Shown: piece after piece, positions 18,217 through 26,943 of the stretch
How the letters are laid out: each line of letters starts with the position of its first letter
Position numbering within the stretch: position 1 is the stretch's first letter
Assembly (NCBI RefSeq): GCF_030160715.1
Contig: NZ_BSOW01000015.1
Coordinates: forward strand, 1 to 64,000
Origin: Bradyrhizobium iriomotense
GTDB taxonomy: Bacteria; Pseudomonadota; Alphaproteobacteria; Rhizobiales; Xanthobacteraceae
Direction of reading: 5' to 3'
Length of the DNA: 64,000 nt
Notes under the pieces: model-generated
Database searches by the model: none
What the model was told of the DNA's origin: nothing
Seen by the model: only the letters and a program-made list of their open reading frames with translations
Translations under genes and position numbers: made by a program

Positions 18217-18606
18217 TTAGGAAACGACAACAGTTCCAACCATTCCCATCGCTTCGTGAAACTTACAGACATATTTGTAGGTGCCCTTCACCGTGAAGGT
18301 GTGGCTGAAGCTGGCGTCTTCCTCGATGTTGCCGGAATCGAATGGCGCCACGCCCTTCGGCAGCGCGACATCCGAAGCCGTGGTTGCCTGGGCAGGATCG
18401 AAAGTGACCGAGTGGGTGATGACGCCAGGATTGGTCCACTTCACCGTGTCGCCCACGCTGATATTCACGGTTGCCGGGACGAACATGCCCTTGGGACTGT
18501 TCTTCATGGAAACTTCGACGGTCTTGCCCTCGGCCAATGCAGGAGCAGTCACAACAACCCCAAGGCTGGTGAGCAATTGAGTAAAGGCGCGACGATGAAT
18601 CGTCAT
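18217..18606 (-). CDS. Amicyanin/plastocyanin-like blue copper protein
   Basis: A 129-residue periplasmic electron carrier. The signal peptide runs to about ALA at residue 25. Type-1 copper ligands are visible as His65 (ITHSVTF), Cys114, His117 and Met120 (CKFHEAM). The C-x2-H-x2-M spacing is that of amicyanin and pseudoazurin-like proteins. It sits 16 bases downstream of the CC0125-like gene in the redox operon. Such proteins shuttle single electrons between periplasmic enzymes and cytochromes, which fits the c- and b-type cytochromes of the same operon. Confidence 0.92.
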   Translation of the reverse strand: MTIHRRAFTQLLTSLGVVVTAPALAEGKTVEVSMKNSPKGMFVPATVNISVGDTVKWTNPGVITHSVTFDPAQATTASDVALPKGVAPFDSGNIEEDASFSHTFTVKGTYKYVCKFHEAMGMVGTVVVS

Positions 18607-18622
18607 TAGAGGTTCCTTGCGA

Positions 18623-19237
18623 TTATTCCGGCGGAGAGACCTGGTTGATCAGGAGGTCGGATACCGCTCGGGCCTCAAAAGCCAAGGGATTAGCGTCATC
18701 CATCTGGCCTTCATGGAGCACGATGTCGGCGCTGGCCTCGAAATCCGTAATGATCTTTGGATCATCCGTGATGAAGGCTGAACCTGCGAAAGGACTCCAG
18801 TTTTTCCAGGTCGCGGAGCCGCTCGTCTTAAAGCGCCAGACCGGGCGGAAATACTCCATGCGGAAACTGTAACGCGGGCCTGCGGGATCGCGTTCGGGCT
18901 TGGGCGCAGTGTCACCTTTGGAGCGGGATTCAACAAATGTGAACCAGCTCGCCTTCTGCTCCATGGTCAGTTCTGCGGCGCGATAGGCGAGATATTTTTC
19001 GATATCGCTCCGGGTAGTAAATTTGTGGCCGGCGATCACCAGCTGAAACCGGTCGGTGCCCTTTTTTGTCGCCGTGAAAACACCCGGCTTGGCGGGCGGC
19101 ACCATGGGGAGATTGTCGGAGGAAGCCTGGGCGGGCTTGGCTGTCGAATCGGTAACCGACGGATCGGCGGCCAAACTGATTCCGGCCGAGGCGCAAAGCG
19201 TGCCTAGGGCCAACCCGGTAACAATACTGCGTTTCAT
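18623..19237 (-). CDS. CC0125/CC1285-like exported protein
   Basis: A 204-residue protein with an N-terminal signal peptide (MKRSIVTGLALGTLCASAGISLA). The segment ATKKGTDRFQLVIAGHKFTTRSDIEKYLAYRAAELT and the following WFTFVESR match the pattern of CC0125/CC1285-type proteins, which are often lipoproteins. I see no firm lipobox (the Cys lies in LCASAG inside the signal). The function of the family is unknown. It is located between the b561 and cupredoxin genes, with 27- and 16-base gaps, so it is very probably co-translated with them. Confidence 0.7.
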   Translation of the reverse strand: MKRSIVTGLALGTLCASAGISLAADPSVTDSTAKPAQASSDNLPMVPPAKPGVFTATKKGTDRFQLVIAGHKFTTRSDIEKYLAYRAAELTMEQKASWFTFVESRSKGDTAPKPERDPAGPRYSFRMEYFRPVWRFKTSGSATWKNWSPFAGSAFITDDPKIITDFEASADIVLHEGQMDDANPLAFEARAVSDLLINQVSPPE

Positions 19238-19264
19238 TCTACCCTGCCTGTTTTCCCTGGATTG

Positions 19265-19996
19265 CTAGAAATAGAAGGCGATCGACACCGCGTACACGAT
19301 GGCGGTGACGACGACAGCGCCGATTACAAATCGCCAAAGGGGCGCGCCCTCCATTTCCGTTTCGGCAACATCGCCCGCATCAGGCGGGCGCTTGCCGTGG
19401 ATCATGGGGCCAATGAGATTCCGGCGTTTGTAGATGAAGTAAAAGATCACCGCCGCCAGGTGCAGAGCGATAACCCATATGAGAATGTTGAACCAATAGT
19501 AGTGGAGATGCGCGATATGGCGGCCCTGCTTGAAGCTGATGTAGCTCGACAGGGGCCCCGAATGGAGCCCGTCCACATCGACCGCAAACAGACCAAGGAT
19601 TACCACCGCCAAGACGAGGCCGAGCATCACAACAATACTAATCGCTCCCAGCGCATTGTGGCCATGGCTGTGAGGCGTCTCGCGCCGGTGCAGCGTGCTG
19701 GCATAGTCAAGAATGGCTTTGGGGCCCCGCACGAAATTGACGAACCGGGCGGTCGAGGAGCCGACCAAGCCCCAGTAGAGACGCATCAGCACGATCCAGA
19801 GGATCGCGTAGCCGCTCCACAGGTGATATTCGAGTTCATTGTTGATGCCAGTCCACCAGCACACGCTGATTCCGATGACCAGCAACCAATGCAAGGCGCG
19901 CACCGGCAGGTCCCAGACTCTGAGGTCCGTTGTGTCGGCAAACGCCGTTTCCATGTGGCCGGCCTCAGACGAAGTCATGGAATGTCTAGTCTTCAT
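19265..19996 (-). CDS. Cytochrome b561-type membrane protein
   Basis: A 243-residue inner-membrane protein with four hydrophobic segments (ALHWLLVIGISVCWW, SGYAILWIVLMRLYW, AISIVVMLGLVLAVVI and YYWFNILIWVIALHLAAVIFY) plus a C-terminal one. Candidate haem ligands are the His residues in VRALHW, LEYHLW, HIAHLHYYW and IALHLA. The family transfers electrons between quinol and periplasmic carriers. The start overlaps the end of the cytochrome c556 gene by 11 bases. A broken copy of its 5' half lies at 12.8-13.1 kb. Confidence 0.92.
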   Translation of the reverse strand: MKTRHSMTSSEAGHMETAFADTTDLRVWDLPVRALHWLLVIGISVCWWTGINNELEYHLWSGYAILWIVLMRLYWGLVGSSTARFVNFVRGPKAILDYASTLHRRETPHSHGHNALGAISIVVMLGLVLAVVILGLFAVDVDGLHSGPLSSYISFKQGRHIAHLHYYWFNILIWVIALHLAAVIFYFIYKRRNLIGPMIHGKRPPDAGDVAETEMEGAPLWRFVIGAVVVTAIVYAVSIAFYF

Positions 19997-20480
19997 CTTC
20001 TTTTTCGTAATCGCCGGAACGATAGCTGTCGTGGCAGGCCTTGCAGGCCTTGCCCATCGCGTCCACCTCCGTTTTCAGCGCATTGCCATTCTTGCTGAGC
20101 GCCACTTGATTCAATTTGGCCGCTTCGTCCTGAGCCGCCTTGCCCAGCTTCACGAAGTCCTCGTTTTTCTGCCAGATGGACGGCAACGCGTAAGTCTTGA
20201 CGCCAGCCTCCGGGCCGCTGCCCTTGGGGAACCAGTTCAGCAGGTAAGCGCTGCGGTCCTTGATGGTCTGGGCGTTAGGCACGACCGTGTTGTCCCAATC
20301 TATTCGTCCCTTCTTGAGCTCGTCATTGATCGCCTTCAAGGCGCCGCCTATGTCGCGAAACTTGTCCTGGCGCGGCTTGATCTGAGCGACTTCTGCCGGA
20401 CCGGCGGCTGCCTTCAAGATAGCAACACCAAGCGCTACACACGCTGCTGCGGCGACACAACGAAAGCTCAACACAGACAT
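19986..20480 (-). CDS. Cytochrome c556 / c'-type haem protein
   Basis: A 164-residue periplasmic four-helix cytochrome. It has an N-terminal signal (ALGVAILKAAAGPA) and, near the C-terminus, the haem-attachment motif CKACH at residues 146-150, the standard position for cytochrome c'/c556. It has a very acidic tail (DYEKEDED). It lies 60 bases after the DUF1552 gene and overlaps the b561 gene, so the two cytochromes probably form a b-c electron pair. Confidence 0.93.
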   Translation of the reverse strand: MSVLSFRCVAAAACVALGVAILKAAAGPAEVAQIKPRQDKFRDIGGALKAINDELKKGRIDWDNTVVPNAQTIKDRSAYLLNWFPKGSGPEAGVKTYALPSIWQKNEDFVKLGKAAQDEAAKLNQVALSKNGNALKTEVDAMGKACKACHDSYRSGDYEKEDED

Positions 20481-20540
20481 ACGAACAAAGCACTCCCAAG
20501 CGATGGGGCGATCGCACTCGTTGATGGAGAACGGATACGA

Positions 20541-21875
20541 CTAGGTCAGCAGGTCGGTGTAAGGCTGCCTGACCTGCATGGAACCTTTGCCCCAGACGTC
20601 CAGCGGTACACCCATGGCTTTCAGAAGCGTCAGGCCGACGCGCGACACAGGACTGCCGTCGCCCGCGATGTGATAGCCTGTCTTCATGCGGCCGCTGGCG
20701 CCGCCGGCCACCAAGATTGGAAGACCGTCCACCGCATGGATTCTGGCGTAGCTTTGGTCGGTAAAGGCGAAGACCAAACTGTGATCCAGAACGGTGCCGT
20801 CGCCTTCCGGTATCGAGTCGAGTTCCTTTAGCAAAGTGGCGAATAGTTCCATGACGTCGAGATTGTATTGCGCCACTCGCGGCTGATAACCCAGAGCCTG
20901 ATCGATGGGCTCTTCATGGGTGGTCTGGTGATAGCTCAAAGAGTCCCCAGGCATGAAAATTCCAGATGGAGGTTCGGAGACGCTTAGATTGAACACCCGG
21001 GTTTGATCCGTGGCGAGCGCCAGCGCGCCAAGCCGCGCCATCAAGGGCGTGACGTTGCGAAGGTTGGGCAACGCATTGTTGCACACCATCTCGGCGGGCG
21101 CGTCGGGGATCGCGACCTTGGCCTGGATTTCGGGGCGTTGCAGTTCCGCTTCCATCTGTAACTCGGCCTCACGCACCGAGGTGAAATACTGATCCATGCG
21201 AGCGCGATCGGCGGTTCCGAGATTCTGCATGACCTGTTTGCGGTTGTCGGCCACAGCCGACAGCACGCTCTGCTGGATCATCACCTGGGGATCGGGTTTC
21301 CAGTCACCCTTCGTGGGGTCCTGGAAGCCGCGCCCGAATAAGCGCGTGTAAAGCGAGAGGGGCGAGGGCTCCGCCGGAATGGCGTTGGCGCCACCAAGGC
21401 TGGAATAGCTGTGCTTGGAATCGCCGGCGGCGGCGGCGGAGACCGTCTTGAAGCGGGCACCGCGCGAAATGACGTCGGCGATCTGCTGATCGATGGTCTT
21501 GGAATCGAATTCCTTTTCCCTGGTGGGCGAAATGCCGGTAGCAGCCGCAGCGGCGCCGGACCAGTGCATGTAATTCGGGTTGTCGTCGAGCGGGACGCGC
21601 AGCCCGCTGAACACGTTCAACTTGCTGCGGAAAGCCTCCAGCGGCTTTAGCTGGGGGGTCATCTCATAGTCTTTGCCGGCGATCTTGGGGATCCATAGCT
21701 GGCTGGTCAGGCCCAGGCCGAAGAAGAACGTATTGAAGCGCGTAGGAAGCGGCCGCCCGGTCGCGGCTAACGCCTCACCCTTGCTGTCCAGAAAGCAGTC
21801 GAGAAACGGCAGGCCCATGACGGCCAAAGCGCCCTGGCATGTGCCGCGGAGCAGAAATCTGCGATCGATCTTCAT
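20541..21875 (-). CDS. DUF1552-family exported protein
   Basis: A 444-residue protein with a twin-arginine signal (DRRFLLRGTCQGALAVMGLPF). DUF1552 features seen are RFNTFFFGLGL, LNVFSGL, HSYSSLGG, DQYFTSVREAE, FADQSYARIHAVDGLPILVAGGASGRMKTG-like segments and VGLTLLKAMGV at the end. The family is related to DUF1501/sulfatase-fold proteins and is almost always encoded next to a DUF1592 protein, as here, with a 13-base gap. Tat export implies folding, perhaps with a metal, before transport to the periplasm. Its activity is unknown. Confidence 0.9.
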   Translation of the reverse strand: MKIDRRFLLRGTCQGALAVMGLPFLDCFLDSKGEALAATGRPLPTRFNTFFFGLGLTSQLWIPKIAGKDYEMTPQLKPLEAFRSKLNVFSGLRVPLDDNPNYMHWSGAAAAATGISPTREKEFDSKTIDQQIADVISRGARFKTVSAAAAGDSKHSYSSLGGANAIPAEPSPLSLYTRLFGRGFQDPTKGDWKPDPQVMIQQSVLSAVADNRKQVMQNLGTADRARMDQYFTSVREAELQMEAELQRPEIQAKVAIPDAPAEMVCNNALPNLRNVTPLMARLGALALATDQTRVFNLSVSEPPSGIFMPGDSLSYHQTTHEEPIDQALGYQPRVAQYNLDVMELFATLLKELDSIPEGDGTVLDHSLVFAFTDQSYARIHAVDGLPILVAGGASGRMKTGYHIAGDGSPVSRVGLTLLKAMGVPLDVWGKGSMQVRQPYTDLLT

Positions 21876-21888
21876 GACTGGTTCCTCT

Positions 21889-23574
21889 CTACTGGGCCGG
21901 GACCTTGCTTGCGGGACTGGCGGTTTCAGGAGCGGGCGCGCTGAAATAGTCCTTGTCCTCGACCATAGACTTCAGCAGTGAACGCATGCGAAAACCGGAA
22001 TCCGCGAAAGAATTGTACGCAGCCTTGAACGCTGAAGCCGGAACATCCTCGCTATTCTCGCCGCGGGAATAGGCATAGACCTTGCGCGCCAGACAGGCGG
22101 TATATTTGGGGTTGTCGTGCAGGAACTGGCCGAGCCCCTGCGCGTCGACAAACTTCTTTCCTTGGAGGCTGGCCGAAAGATCGATCAGCTGGCCATTTTC
22201 CGTGATGCGTCGCTGACCGATGGTGTCAAAGCCCTCCAGAGATAGGCCGATCGGATCGCTGTGATTGTGGCAGGAAGCGCAAGTACTGGTGGTGGCGTGA
22301 GCCATCAAACGCTCGCGCACGGTCTTCAAGCGACCGCTGGTATCATTGACGATCGAGAAATCGACATTGTTCGGCGGGTTCGGGGTGGGCTCGCAAAGAA
22401 AAATGTCCATCACTGCCACGCCGCGCTTGGTGGGCGAGCTGCGGCCGGGATGGGAGAACATGGCGAGCATGCTGGCTTGGGTCAGCACGCCGCTGCGTCC
22501 AGAATCGGCTGGGAATTCATAGGGCATCCATTCGCCCTTGAAGGGGAACGGAATCTGATAGTCGGCCGCCAGGCTGCGATTGAGGAAGGTTTTGCGCGTG
22601 GTCATCAGGTCGCGCATGTCGCCGTTTTCATGCAGCGCGAGGTCGATGGTGGTGCGCAGCGTCTCTTCCTTCGCCGAAGCCGCGATGCCCGAGCTCCATT
22701 TGGGGTAAAGGATGCTGTCCTTAGAGACCGTATCAAAAGTGTCGAGCTCCAACATGTCGTTGAAGAAAGTCCGCATGCCGATGTCCAGGCGCGGCGAGGC
22801 CATCAGGCGATCGACCTGCTTCTCCAGCCCCGCGGCCGTATTCAGCTCACCCTTCTCTGCCGCCTGAACCAGCTCCTCGTCCGGCGTGGAGTCCCACATC
22901 AGGTAGCTGAGGCGCGTCGCCCGGCTGTAAGGGTCCAGAGTCCATTGCTTGTCGCCGACTGGTACCGCCGCTTCCATGCGGAATATGAAATTCGGTGCCT
23001 GAAGCAAGCTAGCCATGCCATAGCGCAGCCCGGCATAAAAATCGTTCTGCGACTTGGCCAAGCCACGGCTGAGATTGACGGCGGACGCGATCTCCTCCTG
23101 AGTCAAGGGTCGTCGGAACAGCATCCGCCCATAATGACTCAGTATCTGGGCAGTGCAGCCGTCATCGGGCTCCCTGGAGGCGTTGGGTGCGCAGGGAAGC
23201 TTGGCGCGGTATTTTTCTCCCGTCACCTGGATGGCGATACTGTCCGCCATGTTGGTGAAGGACTCAAAGCCGACGGGCGTCACCGACAGCACCGATGTGC
23301 TGGCCGCTTGCAGGCCACCGATCCGGATTGTGGGCTCAAAGGCACCGCGCACTTCGATCTCCTTACCGAAAATATCGGCAATGGAGTTGCGATATTCCTG
23401 CTGGGTCAGGCGTCTCATGCTCACCACTTGGGAGCTGGTGGCGGCGTGGGCGGAGGTGATGGCCGCAGCGGCCATCGCGCCGGATGCCAACCCGGTCAGA
23501 GATAGAAAGGACACCACCCATGCGTTCCATGTCGCGCGCTGCGAGTTTTCGCCGTTTGATCTCCGAGACATCAC
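21889..23574 (-). CDS. DUF1592-family multidomain c-type haem protein
   Basis: A 561-residue exported protein with the domain series typical of the family: DUF1587 (RRLTQQEYRNSIADIFG, near residue 50), DUF1595 (CTAQILSHYGRMLFRRPLT), DUF1592 (SRATRLSYLMWDSTPDEEL), DUF1588 (RRGVAVMDIFLCEPTPNPP, then the haem motif CASCH near residue 430) and DUF1585 (LARKVYAYSRGE). The leader carries a hydrophobic segment near residues 20-40. It is the first gene of the redox operon. The family is abundant in Planctomycetes, Verrucomicrobia and Myxobacteria and has no settled function. The single CxxCH indicates a haem c for electron transfer. Confidence 0.92.
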   Translation of the reverse strand: MMSRRSNGENSQRATWNAWVVSFLSLTGLASGAMAAAAITSAHAATSSQVVSMRRLTQQEYRNSIADIFGKEIEVRGAFEPTIRIGGLQAASTSVLSVTPVGFESFTNMADSIAIQVTGEKYRAKLPCAPNASREPDDGCTAQILSHYGRMLFRRPLTQEEIASAVNLSRGLAKSQNDFYAGLRYGMASLLQAPNFIFRMEAAVPVGDKQWTLDPYSRATRLSYLMWDSTPDEELVQAAEKGELNTAAGLEKQVDRLMASPRLDIGMRTFFNDMLELDTFDTVSKDSILYPKWSSGIAASAKEETLRTTIDLALHENGDMRDLMTTRKTFLNRSLAADYQIPFPFKGEWMPYEFPADSGRSGVLTQASMLAMFSHPGRSSPTKRGVAVMDIFLCEPTPNPPNNVDFSIVNDTSGRLKTVRERLMAHATTSTCASCHNHSDPIGLSLEGFDTIGQRRITENGQLIDLSASLQGKKFVDAQGLGQFLHDNPKYTACLARKVYAYSRGENSEDVPASAFKAAYNSFADSGFRMRSLLKSMVEDKDYFSAPAPETASPASKVPAQ

Positions 23575-23590
23575 CCACTTGCTCTTTGCT

Positions 23591-23617
23591 TCTAGACTTA
23601 TAGACGCATATAGACGC
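23591..23617 (-). promoter_or_regulatory. TAGACTTATA / TATAGAC repeat upstream of the DUF1592 operon
   Basis: Three copies of TAGAC or ATAGAC (starting near 23593, 23601 and 23611) lie directly upstream of the operon start. On the gene strand they read GTCTATA twice and GTCTAGA once, about 10 bases apart. Bases 23593-23602 are identical to 37648-37657, upstream of a receptor remnant. The pattern resembles sites of HutC-type GntR regulators (for example TGGTATAGACCA for PhnF), but a sigma-factor element is also possible. Confidence 0.45.
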
Positions 23618-23639
23618 CATGAATGACGATTTCATGACG

Positions 23640-23998
23640 ACTGCGCGATGTAATCACCCTCTGGAGTCGGCCTTCGCTTCGACTGGGTTGCCACTGCCCC
23701 TTATCGCTTTCTCTTCCGCCTCGGGTTCATTGCTGCATTCACTGTTGCAGCAAGCTCGCAGCCGCGTGCGGCCCGTCTGCCGCAGCAGCACGAGCGACGA
23801 CACCAGATGATCTTCACTTTTCTTGCAGCTGCACCTTTCAGCATCGCGCCACACCTTACTCGTAGCCTTTTGCTGTTTGCGTCCAAGGCGGAATGCTTCA
23901 GGCATTCGCCCTGTTGGTTTCGATGTTGAAGGCCCTTTCTCTCGAGCGGCCACGACCAAGAATGTTGGTGTCCTCTCCACAACCCATTCTAGCTTTAC
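23640..23998. other. Intergenic region, no supported gene
   Basis: About 360 bases between the redox operon and the following hydrolase gene. Several overlapping short frames exist on both strands, none with a recognisable family. Confidence 0.4.
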
Positions 23999-25078
23999 TC
24001 ATGGTGCCAAGAGCCGCCCCATGGTCACCTGCAATTCGTCAAGCTGCTTGCACAAATCCTGAATATGTGACGTGGTTTGCGCGGCGCCGTCGCGTCCAAG
24101 AAAGAAGAAATGACCACCCTCCACATATCGACAGAGTCGGGTTGGGATCTGTGAGGCCAAATCTCGCAACTGGCTCCAGTCGAGCGCCGGGATCGGTTTC
24201 GCGGCAGAATACTCGGAGAAGAACTTCTGGCTATTGAGGAAACCCCACGTTGCCTGATCCGTAAGAGCGTGCCGCGCGTCCGCGATGTGTGTAGGCGCGA
24301 TCACGCCCGTGAAGGGATGTTCAGGGTAAGCAAAAGTTCCTAGGTCAGCGATTGTGTTGAGAAGAGAATTTCGATCAAGACCCCCCCGTTGATCGGGCTC
24401 ACCCCGTAATCGGATTGGAGTGTTCACAACGTAGTACGCGGCGTATGCGGCAGCGTCGATGATCTCTGTCCCCCTCCAATTGATGTCGCGGAGAAAAGAT
24501 TCGCTGCGGGCGGAAAGCCCTGTATCATCATTTCCGGTTCTCCAGAAACCTTCCGCGGTGAACGGCTCTCCTTCGGGCTCTGTGCGACCCATGCCGGGCA
24601 TTGGCGGAGTCGCGGCGAGTGCGATGAAGCCCGACACCTTGAGATCTAAACGGCGCGCGGCGACATTGAACGCCCGAAAGGCACGGCCGGCCATGCTCCA
24701 TCCGATCGGCACGATCGGACCGCACAAACCTCGCGCCTTGACAATCTTGGCCGTCATCGCCGCGGCGGCATTTGCCCAATCTGTCACCGTCAGATCGGTG
24801 AGGCGACGCCGAAAGGCGCGATGATCTGATGGGTAGGAAAGAGCGATGAGGCCGAGATCGCGTAGCTCAAGCCAAAAATCAAGGAAATCCTCAGCACGGC
24901 TGCCGGGATGACCATAGAATACTCTTGCCATATGACCGCCGCCTGGGAGACCGACGATTGTCGGCGTCCCTGGCGCGCCCTCGCGGACATATGCGATGGC
25001 AGGAATGCCGGAAGCTTCTACGAGACACTCAGACGGCAGCAGTCCGTCCAGGTCGTGCTGCGTTGGACTTATGTTCAT
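23999..25078 (-). CDS. Alpha/beta hydrolase-fold protein, probably cytoplasmic
   Basis: A 359-residue protein. TIVGLPGGGHMARVFYG supplies an oxyanion-like loop and GWSMAGRAFRAF, near residue 123, the nucleophile elbow. A late His (RYVEGGHFFFLGRDG) is at the expected place for the triad. No signal peptide was seen. It lies 54 bases downstream of the aspartoacylase-like gene on the same strand, so the two are probably co-transcribed with the tonB-exbD-exbB-receptor block. The substrate is unknown; ester or thioester cleavage of a compound taken up by the receptor is a reasonable guess. Confidence 0.75.
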   Translation of the reverse strand: MNISPTQHDLDGLLPSECLVEASGIPAIAYVREGAPGTPTIVGLPGGGHMARVFYGHPGSRAEDFLDFWLELRDLGLIALSYPSDHRAFRRRLTDLTVTDWANAAAAMTAKIVKARGLCGPIVPIGWSMAGRAFRAFNVAARRLDLKVSGFIALAATPPMPGMGRTEPEGEPFTAEGFWRTGNDDTGLSARSESFLRDINWRGTEIIDAAAYAAYYVVNTPIRLRGEPDQRGGLDRNSLLNTIADLGTFAYPEHPFTGVIAPTHIADARHALTDQATWGFLNSQKFFSEYSAAKPIPALDWSQLRDLASQIPTRLCRYVEGGHFFFLGRDGAAQTTSHIQDLCKQLDELQVTMGRLLAP

Positions 25079-25132
25079 TGTACCGATACCGTGTACCGAG
25101 TGCGGTGGGCGCGTCAGAGCCTATCTTTCGAA

Positions 25133-26137
25133 TCAACACTGAAGATCTTCGGCAAAGACCATCAGCCCGTCTCCTCTGCGCGCAAGACCCTGCGCACGCC
25201 GACAGATGAGCGTGCCCGTGACGCTTGAGTGTACGGTGAGCGGTTCGTGCCAAGGTACTTCCGGCGTAAGGATTTGTCCCACCGGTTGGCCTGGCGAAAC
25301 TCGCGCGCCAAGTTCGATGAACGGCTCGAACACGCCTGTGCTCTCAGCGTAGATGTAGTAACCGCTGTGAGATGCAGGCCGCCTGAGGATCTTCATCGGA
25401 CTTGGTGGAGGCAAATTTGCAATGGCAGCGGGATCGAGCGCTCCGAGATGAGTGAGCACGCGAAGGACACCGGCTTCTCCGAGCGCCACCGCTTCCGGCG
25501 ATACCCCGCCACCACCTCCAAGCTCCGAGCCGAGACGCTCGATTCCAGCGCGGCGGCACGATCCGATCGTCCCCACGTCGGTAGTTGGTGGCTCAGAGAA
25601 TACGTAGCCGAGAGGCGACCCAAAGGCGCGGAGTATACCGAGCAGTCTCGTCCGGACAGGTTCGTCCTCAGTGTCGGTGACGCTGGGGGCGGGCAAGTAG
25701 TTGAGGGAATTGCCGCCAGAATGCAGGTCGATGAGGAAATCCGAATTTGGAATAAGGGTTTTCTCGATAAAGCTTGCGATACGCTCGGTCGGCGTGCCCC
25801 GGGGATTGCCGGGGAAACTGCGATTCAAATTGCCGTTGTCAAGCGGTGACGTTCTCGTGCCCGCCAATGCGGCCGGCAGATTGATGGCGGGAAGAAGCAG
25901 CAGACGTCCGCGTATGTGATGCAGCTCGAGTTGCCGCGCCAGCCTTGTCAATATGATCTGGCCTTCGAATTCGTCGCCATGGTTTCCCGCCATGAGAAGG
26001 ATTCGCGGCCCGTCTCCATTGCTCAACGCGACGATGGGTATTTGAATCTGCTGGTAAGCGGAATCGTTGGTAGACGAGGGAAGGTTAATGCTTCCGCTTT
26101 GCCTGCCCTTCCCGTCGAGGTCGATGTTCAATCTCAT
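25133..26137 (-). CDS. Succinylglutamate desuccinylase/aspartoacylase-family zinc deacylase
   Basis: A 334-residue M14-like amidohydrolase from the chosen start MRLNIDLDG. Zinc ligands are seen in GNHGDEFEG near residue 50 (His and Glu) and in DLHSGG near residue 137 (His). NLNRSFPG is the substrate-contacting Arg segment of the family, and a C-terminal beta domain carries VFEPFIELGARVSPGQPVG. The layout is close to DoeB-type N-acetyl-diaminobutyrate deacetylases. It removes an acyl group from an amino-acid-like compound; the exact substrate cannot be read. The 3' end of tonB is only 31 bases upstream. Confidence 0.85.
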   Translation of the reverse strand: MRLNIDLDGKGRQSGSINLPSSTNDSAYQQIQIPIVALSNGDGPRILLMAGNHGDEFEGQIILTRLARQLELHHIRGRLLLLPAINLPAALAGTRTSPLDNGNLNRSFPGNPRGTPTERIASFIEKTLIPNSDFLIDLHSGGNSLNYLPAPSVTDTEDEPVRTRLLGILRAFGSPLGYVFSEPPTTDVGTIGSCRRAGIERLGSELGGGGGVSPEAVALGEAGVLRVLTHLGALDPAAIANLPPPSPMKILRRPASHSGYYIYAESTGVFEPFIELGARVSPGQPVGQILTPEVPWHEPLTVHSSVTGTLICRRAQGLARRGDGLMVFAEDLQC

Positions 26138-26168
26138 TGCGCTCTCGCTTGAACTTCGCGGGCGGTCA

Positions 26169-26930
26169 TCACTGGCCCGCTTTAAATTCGACGTAGACAC
26201 TGAGATGAAGCGTTTTATGGCTCAGTTCGGGAGGCGGGGCCGGATAATGCGCGCTCCTGACGGTGGCGAGTGCCGCCTGATCGAGAAGCGAAGACCCGCT
26301 CGATTGCGCCAAGCTGACTCCCGACACGCGTCCATCGAGAAAGTCGAACGTCACGCGCGCACGACCATGCTGGCCTGAGGCACGCGCCGATGCCGGATAG
26401 ACCAACGCACTTTCTACAGCTCGCCGCATTTGGCCTTGAAAGCTCGACATCGCGCTAGCGCTTGGTGCTGTGCTGGCTGCCGCTTGTTGCTGCGCGGCGC
26501 GCGGGGCCGGCTTGCTGTGGACCTGCGGCTGCGGTTTTGCCGGCTTCGGGCGTACGACCGGCGCCTCTGCCTTCGGAGGTGGCGGAGCAGGCTCCGGTGG
26601 AGCAACCTCTGTCGGCGGTGGCGGGACCTCCGGGGGCGGTGGAGTAACCTGAGGCTCTTCAGGTACCGGCGGCGTTTCTTCGGGCACCGGCGGAGTTTCC
26701 GCGACCATGGGAGGCGGGTCCGCCGGAGCTTCGGCCGGCGCAGGTGGAGCGGCCACCAGCGAGATCTGCATAGTTGGCGCTGATGACTCGATCCTGGCCG
26801 GGCGTTGTGTGAGCCAGCCCGCGACAGCAAGAAAACAGAGGCCCTCCAACAATAGCGCTGCGGCAAACGAAACCGGCAGCGCAGAGCGCTCCTGTGGTAG
26901 GCTGAAATGATCGGCGGTCGCGATGGTCAC
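26169..26930 (-). CDS. tonB: TonB energy-transducing protein
   Basis: A 253-residue protein that spans the periplasm. The GTG at 26930 is chosen because GGAG lies ~10 bases upstream and exbD ends just before it. The single N-terminal membrane segment is FAAALLLEGLCFLAVAGWL. A long Pro/Glu-rich linker follows, with repeats such as PPVPEE and APPPPKAE. The C-terminal TonB box-binding domain includes VYPASARASGQHGRARVTFDFLDG and VYVEFKAGQ. It is encoded with its own ExbB, ExbD and receptor, so it is likely dedicated to that transporter. Confidence 0.92.
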   Translation of the reverse strand: MTIATADHFSLPQERSALPVSFAAALLLEGLCFLAVAGWLTQRPARIESSAPTMQISLVAAPPAPAEAPADPPPMVAETPPVPEETPPVPEEPQVTPPPPEVPPPPTEVAPPEPAPPPPKAEAPVVRPKPAKPQPQVHSKPAPRAAQQQAAASTAPSASAMSSFQGQMRRAVESALVYPASARASGQHGRARVTFDFLDGRVSGVSLAQSSGSSLLDQAALATVRSAHYPAPPPELSHKTLHLSVYVEFKAGQ

Positions 26931-26943
26931 AACGATTGCACTC

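Noticed and set aside
22261..23505. A 414-codon plus-strand open frame
   Set aside because: It is antisense to the DUF1592 gene. It has no recognisable domain and ends with a low-complexity Gly-rich tail.
26430..26910. Gly/Arg-rich plus-strand frames opposite tonB
   Set aside because: They mirror the Pro/Glu-rich codons of TonB and have no independent signature.
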